A stretch of DNA of 64,000 bases from Gemmiger formicilis. GTDB lineage: Bacteria; Bacillota; Clostridia; Oscillospirales; Ruminococcaceae. The stretch covers positions 1 to 64,000 of the forward strand of contig NZ_WQOH01000011.1 in the NCBI RefSeq assembly GCF_018784445.1, read 5' to 3'. This document shows, in pieces, positions 32,449 through 41,097 of the stretch (position 1 is its first letter; each line of letters begins with the position of its first letter). Made by a program: the position numbers and the translations under genes. The notes under the pieces are model-generated. The model did no database searches, was not told the origin of the DNA, and saw only the letters and a program-made list of their open reading frames with translations.

Positions 32449-33711
32449 TTATTCCGCAAAAAACGCGTTCTGCACGGCGTTCAGGACGGCGGCACGGCCG
32501 GCGGTAAAGTTGACGCCGCCCTGCAGGTAGCAGGTGTAGGGGGCGCGCAGCGGGCCGTCGCAGCTGATTTCGATCGTACTGCCCTCGGTAAAGCTGCCGC
32601 TGGCCATGACGACCTTGTCCGTGTAGCCCGGCTCGTCGGCGGGTTCGGGGCTGGCGAAGCTGTCCACCGGGCTGTTGTGCTGGATGCCCGCGCAGAAGCC
32701 AGTCAACGCGGCGGCACTGCCCGAGTCAAAGCAGGTCACAATATCGTTGTGGTCAGCCGTATAGCGCGGTACCGGGTTGACACCCGCCAGTTCCAGCAGG
32801 CACTGGGCATAAATCGCGGTTTTCAGCGCCTCGCAGACAACACCGGGCGCGTAGTAGAAGCCCAGGAAGGTATCCCGCAGGCTGTCCTGGGTGCAGCCCA
32901 GGTCGCCGCCGATGCCGGGAGCCGTGAAGCGGTGGCTGCACTTTTCCACCAGGTCGCGGCGGCCCGCAATGTAGCCGCCGGTGGGGGTGATGCCGCCGCC
33001 GGGGTTCTTGATGAAGCTGCCTGCCATGATGTCCGCGCCGAAGGATACCGGCTCGGCAGTCTGGGTGAACTCGCCGTAGCAGTTGTCCACAAAGATCACA
33101 GCGTTGGGGTTGGCCCTGCGGGCGGTGTCGGCCACTTTTTGAATCGTCGCCAGGTCAAAGGCGTTGCGCTGGGTGTAGCCGCGGCTGCGCTGAATGTGCA
33201 CCACTGTCGCGGTCTTGGCCTTCTCGGCAATCAGGTCATAGTCGGGCGTAAAGTCCGGCAGCAGCGGGCACTCGTCGTAGTTTACACCGAACTCCCGCAG
33301 CGTACCGCAGCCCTTGCCCGCATTACCGATGCCGATGACGCCTTCCAGCGTGTCATAGGGGCGGCCTGTGGCGGCCAGCAGGGTGTCGCCGGTGCGCAGC
33401 AGGCCAAACAGCGCCACGGTCAGCGTGTGGGTGCCGCTCATAAACTGCGGGCGCACGAGGGCGGCCTCGGCCCCCATGCAGCGGGCAAAGACCTCTTCCA
33501 GCTTGTTGCGGCTGTCGTCCCACACGCCGTAGCCGCTGGACCCCCAGAAATGCCGCGCCTCGACGCCGCAGTCAGTGAAGGCGCGCAGCATTTTCAGCTG
33601 GTTGTAGTCGCGAATCTCCTCCACATGGGCAAACTGCGCACGGCAGAGGTCAAGGGCTTTGCGGTCCAGCGCCAGCACTTCGGGGCGCAGGTCATAAAAT
33701 TGTTCGATCAT
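32449..33711 (-). CDS. Methionine gamma-lyase family protein
   Basis: A 420-residue PLP-dependent protein of the family once called aluminium resistance protein (PF06838). Seen: HFWGSSGYGVWDDSRNKLE, SGTHTLTVALFG, the PLP-phosphate and Asp positions (IFVDNCYGEF) and the likely Schiff-base Lys in AGSFIKNPGGGITPTGGY. Members are thought to be C-S lyases of the Cys/Met metabolism group, but the physiological substrate is not settled. ATG 33711 overlaps the stop of the GNAT gene as ATGA, so translation is coupled. An in-frame TTG four codons upstream is rejected. Confidence 0.9.
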   Translation of the reverse strand: MIEQFYDLRPEVLALDRKALDLCRAQFAHVEEIRDYNQLKMLRAFTDCGVEARHFWGSSGYGVWDDSRNKLEEVFARCMGAEAALVRPQFMSGTHTLTVALFGLLRTGDTLLAATGRPYDTLEGVIGIGNAGKGCGTLREFGVNYDECPLLPDFTPDYDLIAEKAKTATVVHIQRSRGYTQRNAFDLATIQKVADTARRANPNAVIFVDNCYGEFTQTAEPVSFGADIMAGSFIKNPGGGITPTGGYIAGRRDLVEKCSHRFTAPGIGGDLGCTQDSLRDTFLGFYYAPGVVCEALKTAIYAQCLLELAGVNPVPRYTADHNDIVTCFDSGSAAALTGFCAGIQHNSPVDSFASPEPADEPGYTDKVVMASGSFTEGSTIEISCDGPLRAPYTCYLQGGVNFTAGRAAVLNAVQNAFFAE

Positions 33712-34493
33712 TGAGTATTCCAATCTGTACTATAATGTTGAATTTTGCCGATTTGTAAAAATCCTAACTGGGCATAAAAATCGCACAGTTCTGGGAAACA
33801 GGCGAACCGCACAGTGCGGTCGGCGGCCAGCTCGTTGGCAAGGCTCACGATGAGCCATCGGGCCAGTCCCCTGCCCCGCCAGGCGGGGTCGGTAACACCC
33901 GCGGCCATGTAGCATTCGGCAGGGGATGCCTCATAGCAGCCCACGGTGCAGACAGGCTTGCGGCCGTGCAGCAGGGCACGGCAGTTACCCACACCATGGG
34001 CCAGCGCCGTGCAGACGGTGGAGTAGAACTCGTCGGCCTCGGCATCACTGTCAGGAAACACCAGGCGGCTGATGGGCAGCATCGACGGCGCTTTGTCCAG
34101 CATCAGTTCTGCCGGGGGCGCTGGCGGCAGGGGCAGCGTGCGCCCCCGGGGCAGTTCCCACAGGGCCAGCGGCGCGGCGGGTCGCCAGCCGTCAAGGGCC
34201 AACGGATGCTCGCTGCGCAGCGTATCGGCGTGGAGGAATTGCAAGAAACCCCGCAGTTCCTCCCGGGCGTCACCACCCGCGTCTCCGCCGGGCAATTCGC
34301 CGCAGAGCACAGCCGAGCCGCCCCGCAGTTCCAGCACAGCCGAGCCGGGCAGCAGGTAGAACGCCCACCCGCTGGCCGGGTGCCGGCCAAATAAATTCAG
34401 ATGCGTGCCGAGGTTGGCCGCAAAGTAGGGCTTATCGGCAAGACGGCGGAGGTATTCTGCGCGGAGGGCGGAGGTAGAGGCGGATTGAATCAT
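33708..34493 (-). CDS. GNAT family N-acetyltransferase
   Basis: A 261-residue protein. The C-terminal half is a GNAT fold: YMAAGVTDPAWRGRGLARWL carries the RGxGLA acetyl-CoA pyrophosphate loop, followed by FYAQLGFLQIGKIQHY. The N-terminal half (1-130) is a second, degenerate lobe, as in double-GNAT proteins. The acceptor is unknown. Both ends overlap neighbouring genes by ATGA, placing it in one operon with murD and the lyase-like gene. Confidence 0.85.
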   Translation of the reverse strand: MIQSASTSALRAEYLRRLADKPYFAANLGTHLNLFGRHPASGWAFYLLPGSAVLELRGGSAVLCGELPGGDAGGDAREELRGFLQFLHADTLRSEHPLALDGWRPAAPLALWELPRGRTLPLPPAPPAELMLDKAPSMLPISRLVFPDSDAEADEFYSTVCTALAHGVGNCRALLHGRKPVCTVGCYEASPAECYMAAGVTDPAWRGRGLARWLIVSLANELAADRTVRFACFPELCDFYAQLGFLQIGKIQHYSTDWNTQ

Positions 34494-35887
34494 TTCAGTG
34501 CATTCACGATATTCTTGTAATCCTTCCCGCGCACCTCAAAGTTAGGGTACAAATCAAAGGACGCGGAGGCGGGCGACAGGCTGACCACGTCGCCGGACTT
34601 CGCCGCGGAACGCGCCAGCTCAACAGCGTGTTGCATATTGTCGGCGTGCAGGATCGTCAGGCTGCTCTCGGCAAAGCCCGGGCACTCGCGGACAGCCTTC
34701 TCGATGCGGGGGCCGGTCGCGCCCATCAGCACCAGCGTCTTGACGTGGGCCAGAATCTCCGGGGCCAGCGGCTCATAGGGGATCTTCTTGTCATAGCCGC
34801 CCGCGATCAGAATAATTTTCTGGTCAAAGCTGCGCAGACCCGCGATCGTGCGCGTCGGGCTGGACGCGATGGAGTCATTGTAGTAGGTCACGCCGTCCAG
34901 CGTGCGCACCGGCTCAATGCGGTGTTCGACGCCGGTGAAGGTCGAGCCGACCTGACGCATGGCCTCGATGGGCACACGGCCCCAGACGGCGGCACAGGCG
35001 GCCAGCAGGTTTTCCACATTGTGCAGGCCGCGCAGTTTAATATCCTTGCGGGGCAGAATCGGCGTTACCACGCCGTTCTCGGCATAGCAGAGCGTGTCGT
35101 CGCTTTCCCGCAGGAACGCACCGTTGTCCGTCTCGTGCAGGCGGGTGAACCAGACCTGCTCGCCCTTGCAGTCGCTCTGCATACTGCGGGAAACGTCGTT
35201 CTCATAGCCCAGCACGGCGCGGCAGGGCGGGGTCTGCCACAGCAGAATGTTCCGCTTGGCGTCGATATACTCCTGCATATCCTTGTGGTGGTCCAGGTGG
35301 TTGGGGGTAACGTTGGTCACGACCGCCACCTTCGGGCTGCGGCGCATACTGATGAGCTGGAAGCTGGACAGCTCGACGACCGCCACCGCGTCGGGGGTGA
35401 CGTCGGCCAGCTGGGGCAGCAGTGCCGCACCGATGTTGCCGCCCAGGAACACTTTGCGGCCTGCGGCTTCAAACATCTTGGAGATCAGCGTCGTGGTGGT
35501 GGTCTTGCCGTCAGAGCCGGTCACAGCCACGATCTCGCAGGGGCAAAACGCAAAGAAAAGCTCCACCTCGCTGGTGACCAGTGCACCGGCAGCCTTGGCG
35601 GCCTGCAGCTCGGGCTTGTAGTACTCGTAGCCCGGCGTGCGCATGATGATATCCTGTCCGGCAAAACCGTCGGTGTAATGCTCGCCCAGGCTCAAATTCA
35701 CATTCAGGCGGCGCAGCGTGTCGGCGTAGTCGCCGAAGTCGTCCAGGCTCTTTTTCTGGTCGCAGAGCGTGACCTGCGCGCCCAGTTCCACAAACTGCGC
35801 AATGCAGCGCTTGTGGCTGACGCCCGCACCGATAAAGGCAACTTTTTTGCCCTTGATAAGTTCTTGCAGCTGTTCGATCGGCAGCAT
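34490..35887 (-). CDS. murD: UDP-N-acetylmuramoylalanine--D-glutamate ligase
   Basis: A 465-residue Mur ligase adding D-Glu to UDP-MurNAc-L-Ala in cytoplasmic peptidoglycan precursor synthesis. The N-terminal Rossmann part has GKKVAFIGAGVSH, the central ATPase P-loop is TGSDGKTTTT, then ELSSFQLISM and NVTPNHLDHHKDMQEY (Mg/Lys region), and the C-terminal ligase domain has NDSIASSPTRTIAGL. Length is usual. It is away from the mra/dcw cluster and heads an ATGA-coupled operon with GNAT and lyase-like genes. ATG 35887 follows GGGGAGAG. A MITE-like element ends 29 bp upstream. Confidence 0.96.
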   Translation of the reverse strand: MLPIEQLQELIKGKKVAFIGAGVSHKRCIAQFVELGAQVTLCDQKKSLDDFGDYADTLRRLNVNLSLGEHYTDGFAGQDIIMRTPGYEYYKPELQAAKAAGALVTSEVELFFAFCPCEIVAVTGSDGKTTTTTLISKMFEAAGRKVFLGGNIGAALLPQLADVTPDAVAVVELSSFQLISMRRSPKVAVVTNVTPNHLDHHKDMQEYIDAKRNILLWQTPPCRAVLGYENDVSRSMQSDCKGEQVWFTRLHETDNGAFLRESDDTLCYAENGVVTPILPRKDIKLRGLHNVENLLAACAAVWGRVPIEAMRQVGSTFTGVEHRIEPVRTLDGVTYYNDSIASSPTRTIAGLRSFDQKIILIAGGYDKKIPYEPLAPEILAHVKTLVLMGATGPRIEKAVRECPGFAESSLTILHADNMQHAVELARSAAKSGDVVSLSPASASFDLYPNFEVRGKDYKNIVNALK

Positions 35888-35916
35888 AATAATCTCTCCC
35901 CTGCTTATAATCTAAG

Positions 35917-36087
35917 GCAATACCGCATAATTCTAAGTGCCGATACGGCGAGCGAGGTGCGGCAGCTGCTAAGCCAAAAGCGCAGATAATACTTTGTGTA
36001 TTATCGAGCATTTTGGCAACGCAGATGCCGTGCCGCAGCCGCCGGAGCGGTGCTTAAGCCGTAAGGCGGGAATTATGCGGTGTTGCC
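35917..36087. mobile_element. MITE-like element, 171 bp
   Basis: Terminal inverted repeats GGCAATACCGCATAATTC (35917-35934) and GAATTATGCGGTGTTGCC (36070-36087), 18 bp with one mismatch, flanked on both sides by CTAA (35913-35916 and 36088-36091), a likely 4-bp target duplication. The interior is itself nearly palindromic (GCGGCAGCTGCTAAGCCAAAA versus the CATTTTGGC region; ATAATACTTTGTGTATTAT hairpin at the centre) and has no gene. It is a non-autonomous element without its transposase in this window. Confidence 0.75.
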
Positions 36088-36171
36088 CTAACCACATTAT
36101 ATACGAAATGCCGTATTCCTGCAACAAAATTCGGCCCGCCGAAGCGAGCCGAGGTGGGATTTATTTTGCGC

Positions 36172-37344
36172 TTACTGCTCGCCGCCCATGGGGATGCCGT
36201 GCTTGTCCAGCAGGGCGCGGATCTTCGTCATCGGGTCGATGATGGAAGAAACGCTCTTGTCATGGTTGATGGCGGCGATGAAGTAAGCGGTGTACTTGGA
36301 GACGTCCACGTCATAGTACCACTCGCGCTCCAGCAGCTCCGGCTTGCGGTAGGTCAGGTTCGTGCCCAGCACAGCCTTGATGATGCCGTCGTTGTAGGCC
36401 TTGTCGAACTTCTCAAGACCGGCGGTGAACAGCGGGAAGGTGCAGCAGGTGAAGATGTTGCGGGCACCGCGCATCTTCAGCTCATAAGCGATATCCAGCA
36501 TGGACTCACCGGAGGCGATGATGTCATCGGCGATGAACACGTCCTTACCCTGCACGCTCTCGCCCAGGTACTCATGGGCAACAATGGGGTTGCGGCCATT
36601 GACGATGCGGCTATAATCGCGGCGCTTGTAGAACATGCCCAGGTTGCAGCCCAGCACGCTGGAATAATACATATTGCGGTTCATCGCGCCCTCGTCCGGG
36701 GAGACGATCATGAAGTTGTCCTTGTGGAAGGAGACGTCCGGCACGTGATGCAGCAGGCACTTGAGCACCTGGTAGGTGGGCATGACGTTGTCGAAGCTCA
36801 TGGTGGGCACGGCGTTCATGACGCGGGGGTCATGGGCGTCAAAGGTGATGATGTTCTTGACGCCGACGTCGCGCAGCTGCTGCAGCGCAAAAGCGCAGTC
36901 CAGGCTTTCGCGGCTGACGCGGCGATGCTGGCGGCCGCCGTACAGGCTGGGCATGATAACGCTGATGCGGTGGGCGCGGCCTGCAACAGCCTGGATCAGG
37001 CGCATCAGGTTCTGGAAGTGGTCGTCCGGGGAGAGGTGGTTCTCATAGCCGAACAGCTGGTAGGTAACGCTGTAATTGCCCGGATCGACGAAGATATACA
37101 GGTCGTCGCCGCGGGTCGAGGCCTTGACCAGGCCCTTGGCGTCGCCGGACTGGAAACGCGGGCAGTCGGACGGGATGATGAAGGTGTCAACATCGGTGTT
37201 GCCGACTTCACGCGCCCAGCGGACAAGGTGACTATCAACGAGTTTGCAAAGTTCCTCTGCACCGGGGCAGGCGATCAGACCGAGATCAGCGATCGCATCC
37301 TCCTTGGCAAAGAAATCACGCGGGCCAAGATTCTGTTCAGCCAT
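36172..37344 (-). CDS. prs: Ribose-phosphate pyrophosphokinase (long form)
   Basis: A 390-residue PRPP synthetase making PRPP from ribose-5-phosphate and ATP. Seen: MPSLYGGRQHRRVSRESLD (the RQDR-like ATP region), FDAHDPRVMNAVP (catalytic His loop, variant), IVSPDEGAMNR and the PRPP loop VFIADDIIASGESMLD. It is about 70 residues longer than the ~315-residue standard enzyme, as in a clostridial subgroup, and several motifs differ (DAHDPRV rather than DLHA-QI), so kinetic regulation may differ. ATG 37344 follows AAGGAG. Monocistronic. Confidence 0.9.
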   Translation of the reverse strand: MAEQNLGPRDFFAKEDAIADLGLIACPGAEELCKLVDSHLVRWAREVGNTDVDTFIIPSDCPRFQSGDAKGLVKASTRGDDLYIFVDPGNYSVTYQLFGYENHLSPDDHFQNLMRLIQAVAGRAHRISVIMPSLYGGRQHRRVSRESLDCAFALQQLRDVGVKNIITFDAHDPRVMNAVPTMSFDNVMPTYQVLKCLLHHVPDVSFHKDNFMIVSPDEGAMNRNMYYSSVLGCNLGMFYKRRDYSRIVNGRNPIVAHEYLGESVQGKDVFIADDIIASGESMLDIAYELKMRGARNIFTCCTFPLFTAGLEKFDKAYNDGIIKAVLGTNLTYRKPELLEREWYYDVDVSKYTAYFIAAINHDKSVSSIIDPMTKIRALLDKHGIPMGGEQ

Positions 37345-37404
37345 TACAGGTACTCCTTACTTCCATCTTGTATTCATTTGCGGCGGGGCGGCGCGGCGTG
37401 CCGC

Positions 37405-37522
37405 AATGCCCCATTTACTAGTATTGTAGCACAGCGGCGGGATAAAATCAGCCCTGCAAGGCAAGAATTTCAGCAATTTCTACATTTTCCGCACTTTAGA
37501 CATTGTGTTGGCCGCGGCCAAC
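37405..37522 (-). promoter_or_regulatory. prs upstream region with 16-bp palindrome
   Basis: A candidate -10 TACAAT is on the minus strand near 37428-37423 with only a weak -35. Further upstream GTTGGCCGCGGCCAAC (37507-37522) is a perfect palindrome with central CG, possibly an operator. The rest of 37345-37636 is AT-rich non-coding DNA. Confidence 0.4.
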
Positions 37523-37635
37523 AAAAAATTCTGTCGGATTTTACAAAAAATTTGCAAAGGGAATTTTCACAAACATTTACAGTAACATTTTATCGGTCAG
37601 CTGGCGCCGTAGGAGCGGGGCTCTGCTTCTACAAA

Positions 37636-37664
37636 AAGGCTCCTGCTGGAATCCAGCAGGAGAT
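37636..37664 (-). terminator. Terminator of the CNNM-type gene
   Basis: CTCCTGCTGGA / TCCAGCAGGAG stem followed on the minus strand by CCTTTTTG, 11 bp after the stop at 37675. Confidence 0.85.
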
Positions 37665-37674
37665 TTCATTCTAT

Positions 37675-38946
37675 TTACTTCTCGTTCTCGTCCTGGACTT
37701 TGCGGGGGGTCAGGCGGACTTCCTGGACGCGGCGGTTGGTGGCGCGGGTGACGGTGCCGTCAAAGTCGCCCCAGATGAATTTGTCGCCTACCTTGGGCAG
37801 ACGGCTCAGCTTCTCCTGGACCAGACCGCCGATGGCGACGGCGTCAATGTCGTCGTCCTCCTTGATGCCCAGCTCGTCGGCGGTGTCGTCAACACTGGCG
37901 CTGCCGGAAATCAGCCAGCTGCCGTCGGACTGCTGGCGGACGTCCTCGACCACGTCGTCGTGTTCGTCCCAAATCTCACCGACCAGCTCCTCGAGAATAT
38001 CCTCCAGCGTGATGATGCCCGCCGTGCCGCCGTACTCGTCGACGACAACAGCCATGTGGTGCTTGCTCTCGCGCAGGGTGCGCAGCAGCGCGGAAATCTG
38101 GGTCACGCTCGTCGTGTAGAGTGTCGGGCCGATCAGGTCCTCCAGCTTGACATTTTTGTCATGCTTCTGCAGGGCCGCAAAACAGTCCTTCTCATGTACG
38201 ACACCGATGATATTGTCAATCGTATCGTGGTAAACCGGCAGACGGGAATAGCCGCTCTCGGCAAAGCGCTCGGTGACCTCGTCCATCGGGGTGTCGTCGG
38301 CCACGGCCACAACATCCACGCGGGGGGTCAGCACATCCTGGGCCTCGACGTCGTCAAACTCGATGGCGCTGCGGATCAGCTCACTCTCGCGGTTCGTCAA
38401 TTCGCCGTCCTTCTCGGCCTCACTGACCATGGTCACCAGCTCACCCTCGGTGATGGTGTCCTTTTCTCCGGTATCAAACCGTTTGGCTAGGAACTTTTTC
38501 CACGCACCGAACAGGGCGTTCAGCGGTGTAAAAATCGTGACCAGCGCACTGAGCACGGGGGCAAAGGCCATGGCCATTGTTTCGGGCATTTCCTTGGCCA
38601 TGCTCTTGGGGGTGATTTCGCCAAAGGCCAAGACCAGCAGGGTCATGACAACCGTCGAGACGGTAGGGCCGTAAACGCCGCCGACAAGGCGGGTAAACAG
38701 CACGGTGGCAAGAGAGGACGCACCGATATTGACAATGTTATTGCCGATCAGAATGGTGCTGAGCAGGCTGTCGTAGCGCTCAACCAGCGCCAGCGTGTGC
38801 GCTGCTTTGGCGTCACCGTCCTCCGCCTTGCTCCGCAGGCGGATCTCATTCAGCGAGTTATACGCTGTTTCTGCCGCCGAGAAAAATGCAGACAAACCGA
38901 TCAGGATTATCAGTGCGACGATCATAAATATACTGCCATCGTCCAT
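37675..38946 (-). CDS. CNNM/CorC-type transporter-like protein
   Basis: A 423-residue protein with a DUF21/CNNM membrane domain (about 1-190; [19 protein letters not shown] is the hallmark), two CBS domains (about 205-325; [49 protein letters not shown]) and a C-terminal CorC_HlyC domain (330-410). Often labelled hemolysin, but the family is linked to Mg2+ homeostasis/export and to metal balance. A TTGCGT-17-TATAAT promoter is at 39005-39033. Single gene unit. Confidence 0.93.
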   Translation of the reverse strand: MDDGSIFMIVALIILIGLSAFFSAAETAYNSLNEIRLRSKAEDGDAKAAHTLALVERYDSLLSTILIGNNIVNIGASSLATVLFTRLVGGVYGPTVSTVVMTLLVLAFGEITPKSMAKEMPETMAMAFAPVLSALVTIFTPLNALFGAWKKFLAKRFDTGEKDTITEGELVTMVSEAEKDGELTNRESELIRSAIEFDDVEAQDVLTPRVDVVAVADDTPMDEVTERFAESGYSRLPVYHDTIDNIIGVVHEKDCFAALQKHDKNVKLEDLIGPTLYTTSVTQISALLRTLRESKHHMAVVVDEYGGTAGIITLEDILEELVGEIWDEHDDVVEDVRQQSDGSWLISGSASVDDTADELGIKEDDDIDAVAIGGLVQEKLSRLPKVGDKFIWGDFDGTVTRATNRRVQEVRLTPRKVQDENEK

Positions 38947-39004
38947 TGGGGAACTATCAACTCTTTCTGTATGTTATTTATGTGTAGAACGACACATTTT
39001 ACTT

Positions 39005-39033
39005 ATTATAGCATAGATATGCACGCAACGCAA
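39005..39033 (-). promoter_or_regulatory. Promoter of the CNNM-type gene
   Basis: Minus strand TTGCGT (39033-39028), 17 bp, TATAAT (39010-39005). Confidence 0.7.
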
Positions 39034-39088
39034 AGGGTACGCCGTCAAATTTGTGTAAAAACGTGTTTTTATCTAATTTTGGAATTTC

Positions 39089-39117
39089 TTCGGTTCCTTC
39101 TTTGCAAAGAAGGAACA
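39089..39117. terminator. Hairpin between CNNM gene and XRE island
   Basis: TTCCTTCTTTGCAAAGAAGGAA is a perfect palindromic stem, without a clear T run. The flanks 39034-39202 show no gene. It may mark the island boundary. Confidence 0.4.
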
Positions 39118-39202
39118 AAGCATTGGCTAAACGGCGCATTTTTCCGCAGGATGTCCCCTATAAAATGCGGCTGCTCCCTCTGTGCCCCACCGCTGCCGGT
39201 CA

Positions 39203-39526
39203 TTACTGCATCAATTTTTCAACTGCGCAAAGTAATTCGTAAAACTGCTTTTGCTTTTCCTGCGGGTAACTGTTGATTTTATCATAGCATCGCATCGCAA
39301 AGCTGGTCGGCTTTGTCGGTGGCTGAATATTCTCAAACAAATCAGAAAAAGAGATTCCCAGCCCCTCCACAATTTTTTCAAGGCTGGTAATCGTCAGGCT
39401 CTTCTCTCCGCGTTCTACCTGCCCGATGTAAGTTGGGTGCAAGCCCGCACGCTCTGCCAATTCTTCCTGTGTCATTTTTTTGTCTATGCGTTCTGTGCGA
39501 ATCCGTTTTCCCAGTTCTTTCGTCAT
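39203..39526 (-). CDS. XRE-family transcriptional regulator
   Basis: A 107-residue repressor-like protein. Residues about 4-65 form an HTH_3 domain (GKRIRTERIDKKMTQEELAE, HPTYIGQVERGEKSLT), followed by a short helical tail. A perfect palindrome at 39548-39570 sits 21 bp upstream of its start, overlapping the space between its promoter and that of the divergent lipoprotein genes, a typical autoregulatory operator. ATG 39526 is chosen. A TTG three codons earlier has a closer GGTGA and is possible. The gene is AT-richer than its neighbours. Confidence 0.88.
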   Translation of the reverse strand: MTKELGKRIRTERIDKKMTQEELAERAGLHPTYIGQVERGEKSLTITSLEKIVEGLGISFSDLFENIQPPTKPTSFAMRCYDKINSYPQEKQKQFYELLCAVEKLMQ

Positions 39527-39547
39527 ATTGTTCAAAGTATCACCCCT

Positions 39548-39570
39548 ATTTATAGATATAGTCTATAAAT
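39548..39570. promoter_or_regulatory. Candidate XRE operator
   Basis: Perfect 9-bp arms ATTTATAGA (39548-39556) and TCTATAAAT (39562-39570) around TATAG. Located between the divergent XRE and lipoprotein genes. Confidence 0.6.
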
Positions 39571-39595
39571 ATTCTTTCCGCCTTTGAACAGACTA

Positions 39596-39624
39596 TTGAC
39601 TTTATCGTCGCGTAAATATATACT
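39596..39624 (+). promoter_or_regulatory. Promoter of the lipoprotein pair
   Basis: TTGACT (39596-39601), 17 bp, TATACT (39619-39624), 55 bp upstream of ATG 39680. Confidence 0.75.
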
Positions 39625-39679
39625 TTAGTTGTTATAAGCGCGTTATTCGCACTTTTAGTATTTATTTGTGGAGGTTATC

Positions 39680-40003
39680 ATGATTTGCAAAAATGTAAAA
39701 GCGGCAATTTCCTCGTCACTTGCGGCTCTTTTGCTTGTCGGTCTTGTGGGTTGCAGTGGAACCAAAACGTTGAACGGACACTATACAGCCGATGTATCGA
39801 CATACAATTTTCCCAAAACGCTGAACTTTGAAAGCGACGGAGATTGCGATTATAACGATACCCTTGGCATCACATATAAAATTGAGGACGGAAAGCTCCG
39901 TTTCTATTTGGGTGCTATCTCGGAAGCCTATGACTTTTCTAAAAACGGAAATAAAATCACATTGTCAAAGGATGGCGAAAGTGTAACGTACACCAAGGAC
40001 TGA
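39680..40003 (+). CDS. Small lipoprotein of unknown function
   Basis: A 107-residue lipoprotein with lipobox LVGC (Cys near 24 of MICKNVKAAISSSL...). The mature part is a small beta-rich domain (NGHYTADVSTYNFPKTLNFE, YKIEDGKLRFYLG, NGNKITLSKDGESVTYTK) of the lipocalin-like or DUF5640 type, by appearance only. ATG 39680 has GGAGG 5 bp upstream. First gene of an AT-rich pair with the next lipoprotein, divergent from the XRE regulator that may repress it. Confidence 0.85.
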   Translation: MICKNVKAAISSSLAALLLVGLVGCSGTKTLNGHYTADVSTYNFPKTLNFESDGDCDYNDTLGITYKIEDGKLRFYLGAISEAYDFSKNGNKITLSKDGESVTYTKD

Positions 40004-40024
40004 TTCAATGAAAAGAGGTCGGAA

Positions 40025-41017
40025 ATGAGAAATCGAACTTCTATTGTAATACTATGTAGCATTACTGTTTCTGCTTTATTAAGCGGGTGTGGTGCATCAA
40101 ATAAAATTCCTGATGCCACTATCAAAACTGCTATACAAGATTCTACAAATATCTACTCTGACTATAATCTTGCGATTCAGGAACTTTCCTTTCCATCCCG
40201 AAATTACGATAAAAAAGAAAAGACTGAAAGCGTAACCGTCACAGTGAATGCAGAGAATGCAGATAGCACTTATACCGCCACCTATGATATATGGGGTGAA
40301 TTAATTGATAAAACATGGAATATAACCAGTGTCACGCCAACTTCTGAGGAAATCAAGCCCAAGGCCGTATTATCTTATGAAGATATTTCACTTCTATCTG
40401 ATAAAATTGTCGAGTCTGTGCAGGGTACCAAGCAGGCTGGTAAATTCACAGACACTTGTACTATGCATATTGATGAGTGCAATATTAGCAGTGAGCCTTC
40501 CTCAGATACTGCAAATGCGAATATAACTCTCGTTGCAAATACTCAGTGTTTCAACGTATATCGTGATTGTTTAGCAATATTTAATTATACTCTTGATGGG
40601 TGGAACCTTTCTGATATTTCCTCGGGCGATTATACGATTCAACTGAATGAATCCGGACTGGTTGGAAACTGGGCGCTTGATGAAACATCAAAAAGTAACT
40701 TTACATATTTAAATATTGACCATACTTCCGGAGATTCATTTTATGCAACTTTGTATGCAGGTCACCATGATCCGTATATAAAAAGTAATAGTTATGAAAT
40801 AAATATCGATGAGATTTCCGAATTCAAGTTTACAACGAATCCTCTCTTCAACTTCTTATATAATACCCGCAACGGAAGAGAATTTACCCCTTATTTTGAA
40901 TGTCATAATGACTCCGGTGAATTATTGGGATTCTTTGTCATTTATCCCGAGAATGATGAGTATCCGATGCCGCGTATGAACGGTTCCGGCCCGCTTGGAT
41001 ATTTGATAAAGCAGTAA
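40025..41017 (+). CDS. Lipoprotein of unknown function (AT-rich gene)
   Basis: A 330-residue lipoprotein with lipobox LLSGC (Cys near 22). The mature region shows a possible cystatin/NTF2-like repeat (two similar blocks, DYNLAIQELSF and MHIDECNISSEPSSDTANA, each followed by beta strands) and a C-terminal domain starting LVGNWALDETSKSNF that resembles a lipocalin-like module. Base composition and use of A/T-ending codons are very unlike the high-GC neighbours, which suggests recent transfer. It follows the small lipoprotein by 21 bp. The function is not recognised. Confidence 0.85.
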   Translation: MRNRTSIVILCSITVSALLSGCGASNKIPDATIKTAIQDSTNIYSDYNLAIQELSFPSRNYDKKEKTESVTVTVNAENADSTYTATYDIWGELIDKTWNITSVTPTSEEIKPKAVLSYEDISLLSDKIVESVQGTKQAGKFTDTCTMHIDECNISSEPSSDTANANITLVANTQCFNVYRDCLAIFNYTLDGWNLSDISSGDYTIQLNESGLVGNWALDETSKSNFTYLNIDHTSGDSFYATLYAGHHDPYIKSNSYEINIDEISEFKFTTNPLFNFLYNTRNGREFTPYFECHNDSGELLGFFVIYPENDEYPMPRMNGSGPLGYLIKQ

Positions 41018-41042
41018 ATTGTCACATTACAACTCGCAACAA

Positions 41043-41080
41043 AAAACACCGCTTACCTTACGGCAAGCGGTGTCTTTTTA
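41043..41080. terminator. Bidirectional terminator
   Basis: ACACCGCTTACC / CGGCAAGCGGTGT hairpin with TTTTTA on the plus strand and TTTTTTG on the minus strand, between the lipoprotein gene and rplQ. Confidence 0.9.
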
Positions 41081-41097
41081 TCAAGTTATCTGACTAA

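Noticed and set aside
36154-38490. Long plus-strand open frame opposite prs and the CNNM-type gene
   Set aside because: Antisense to two well-recognised genes and it crosses their terminator and promoter.
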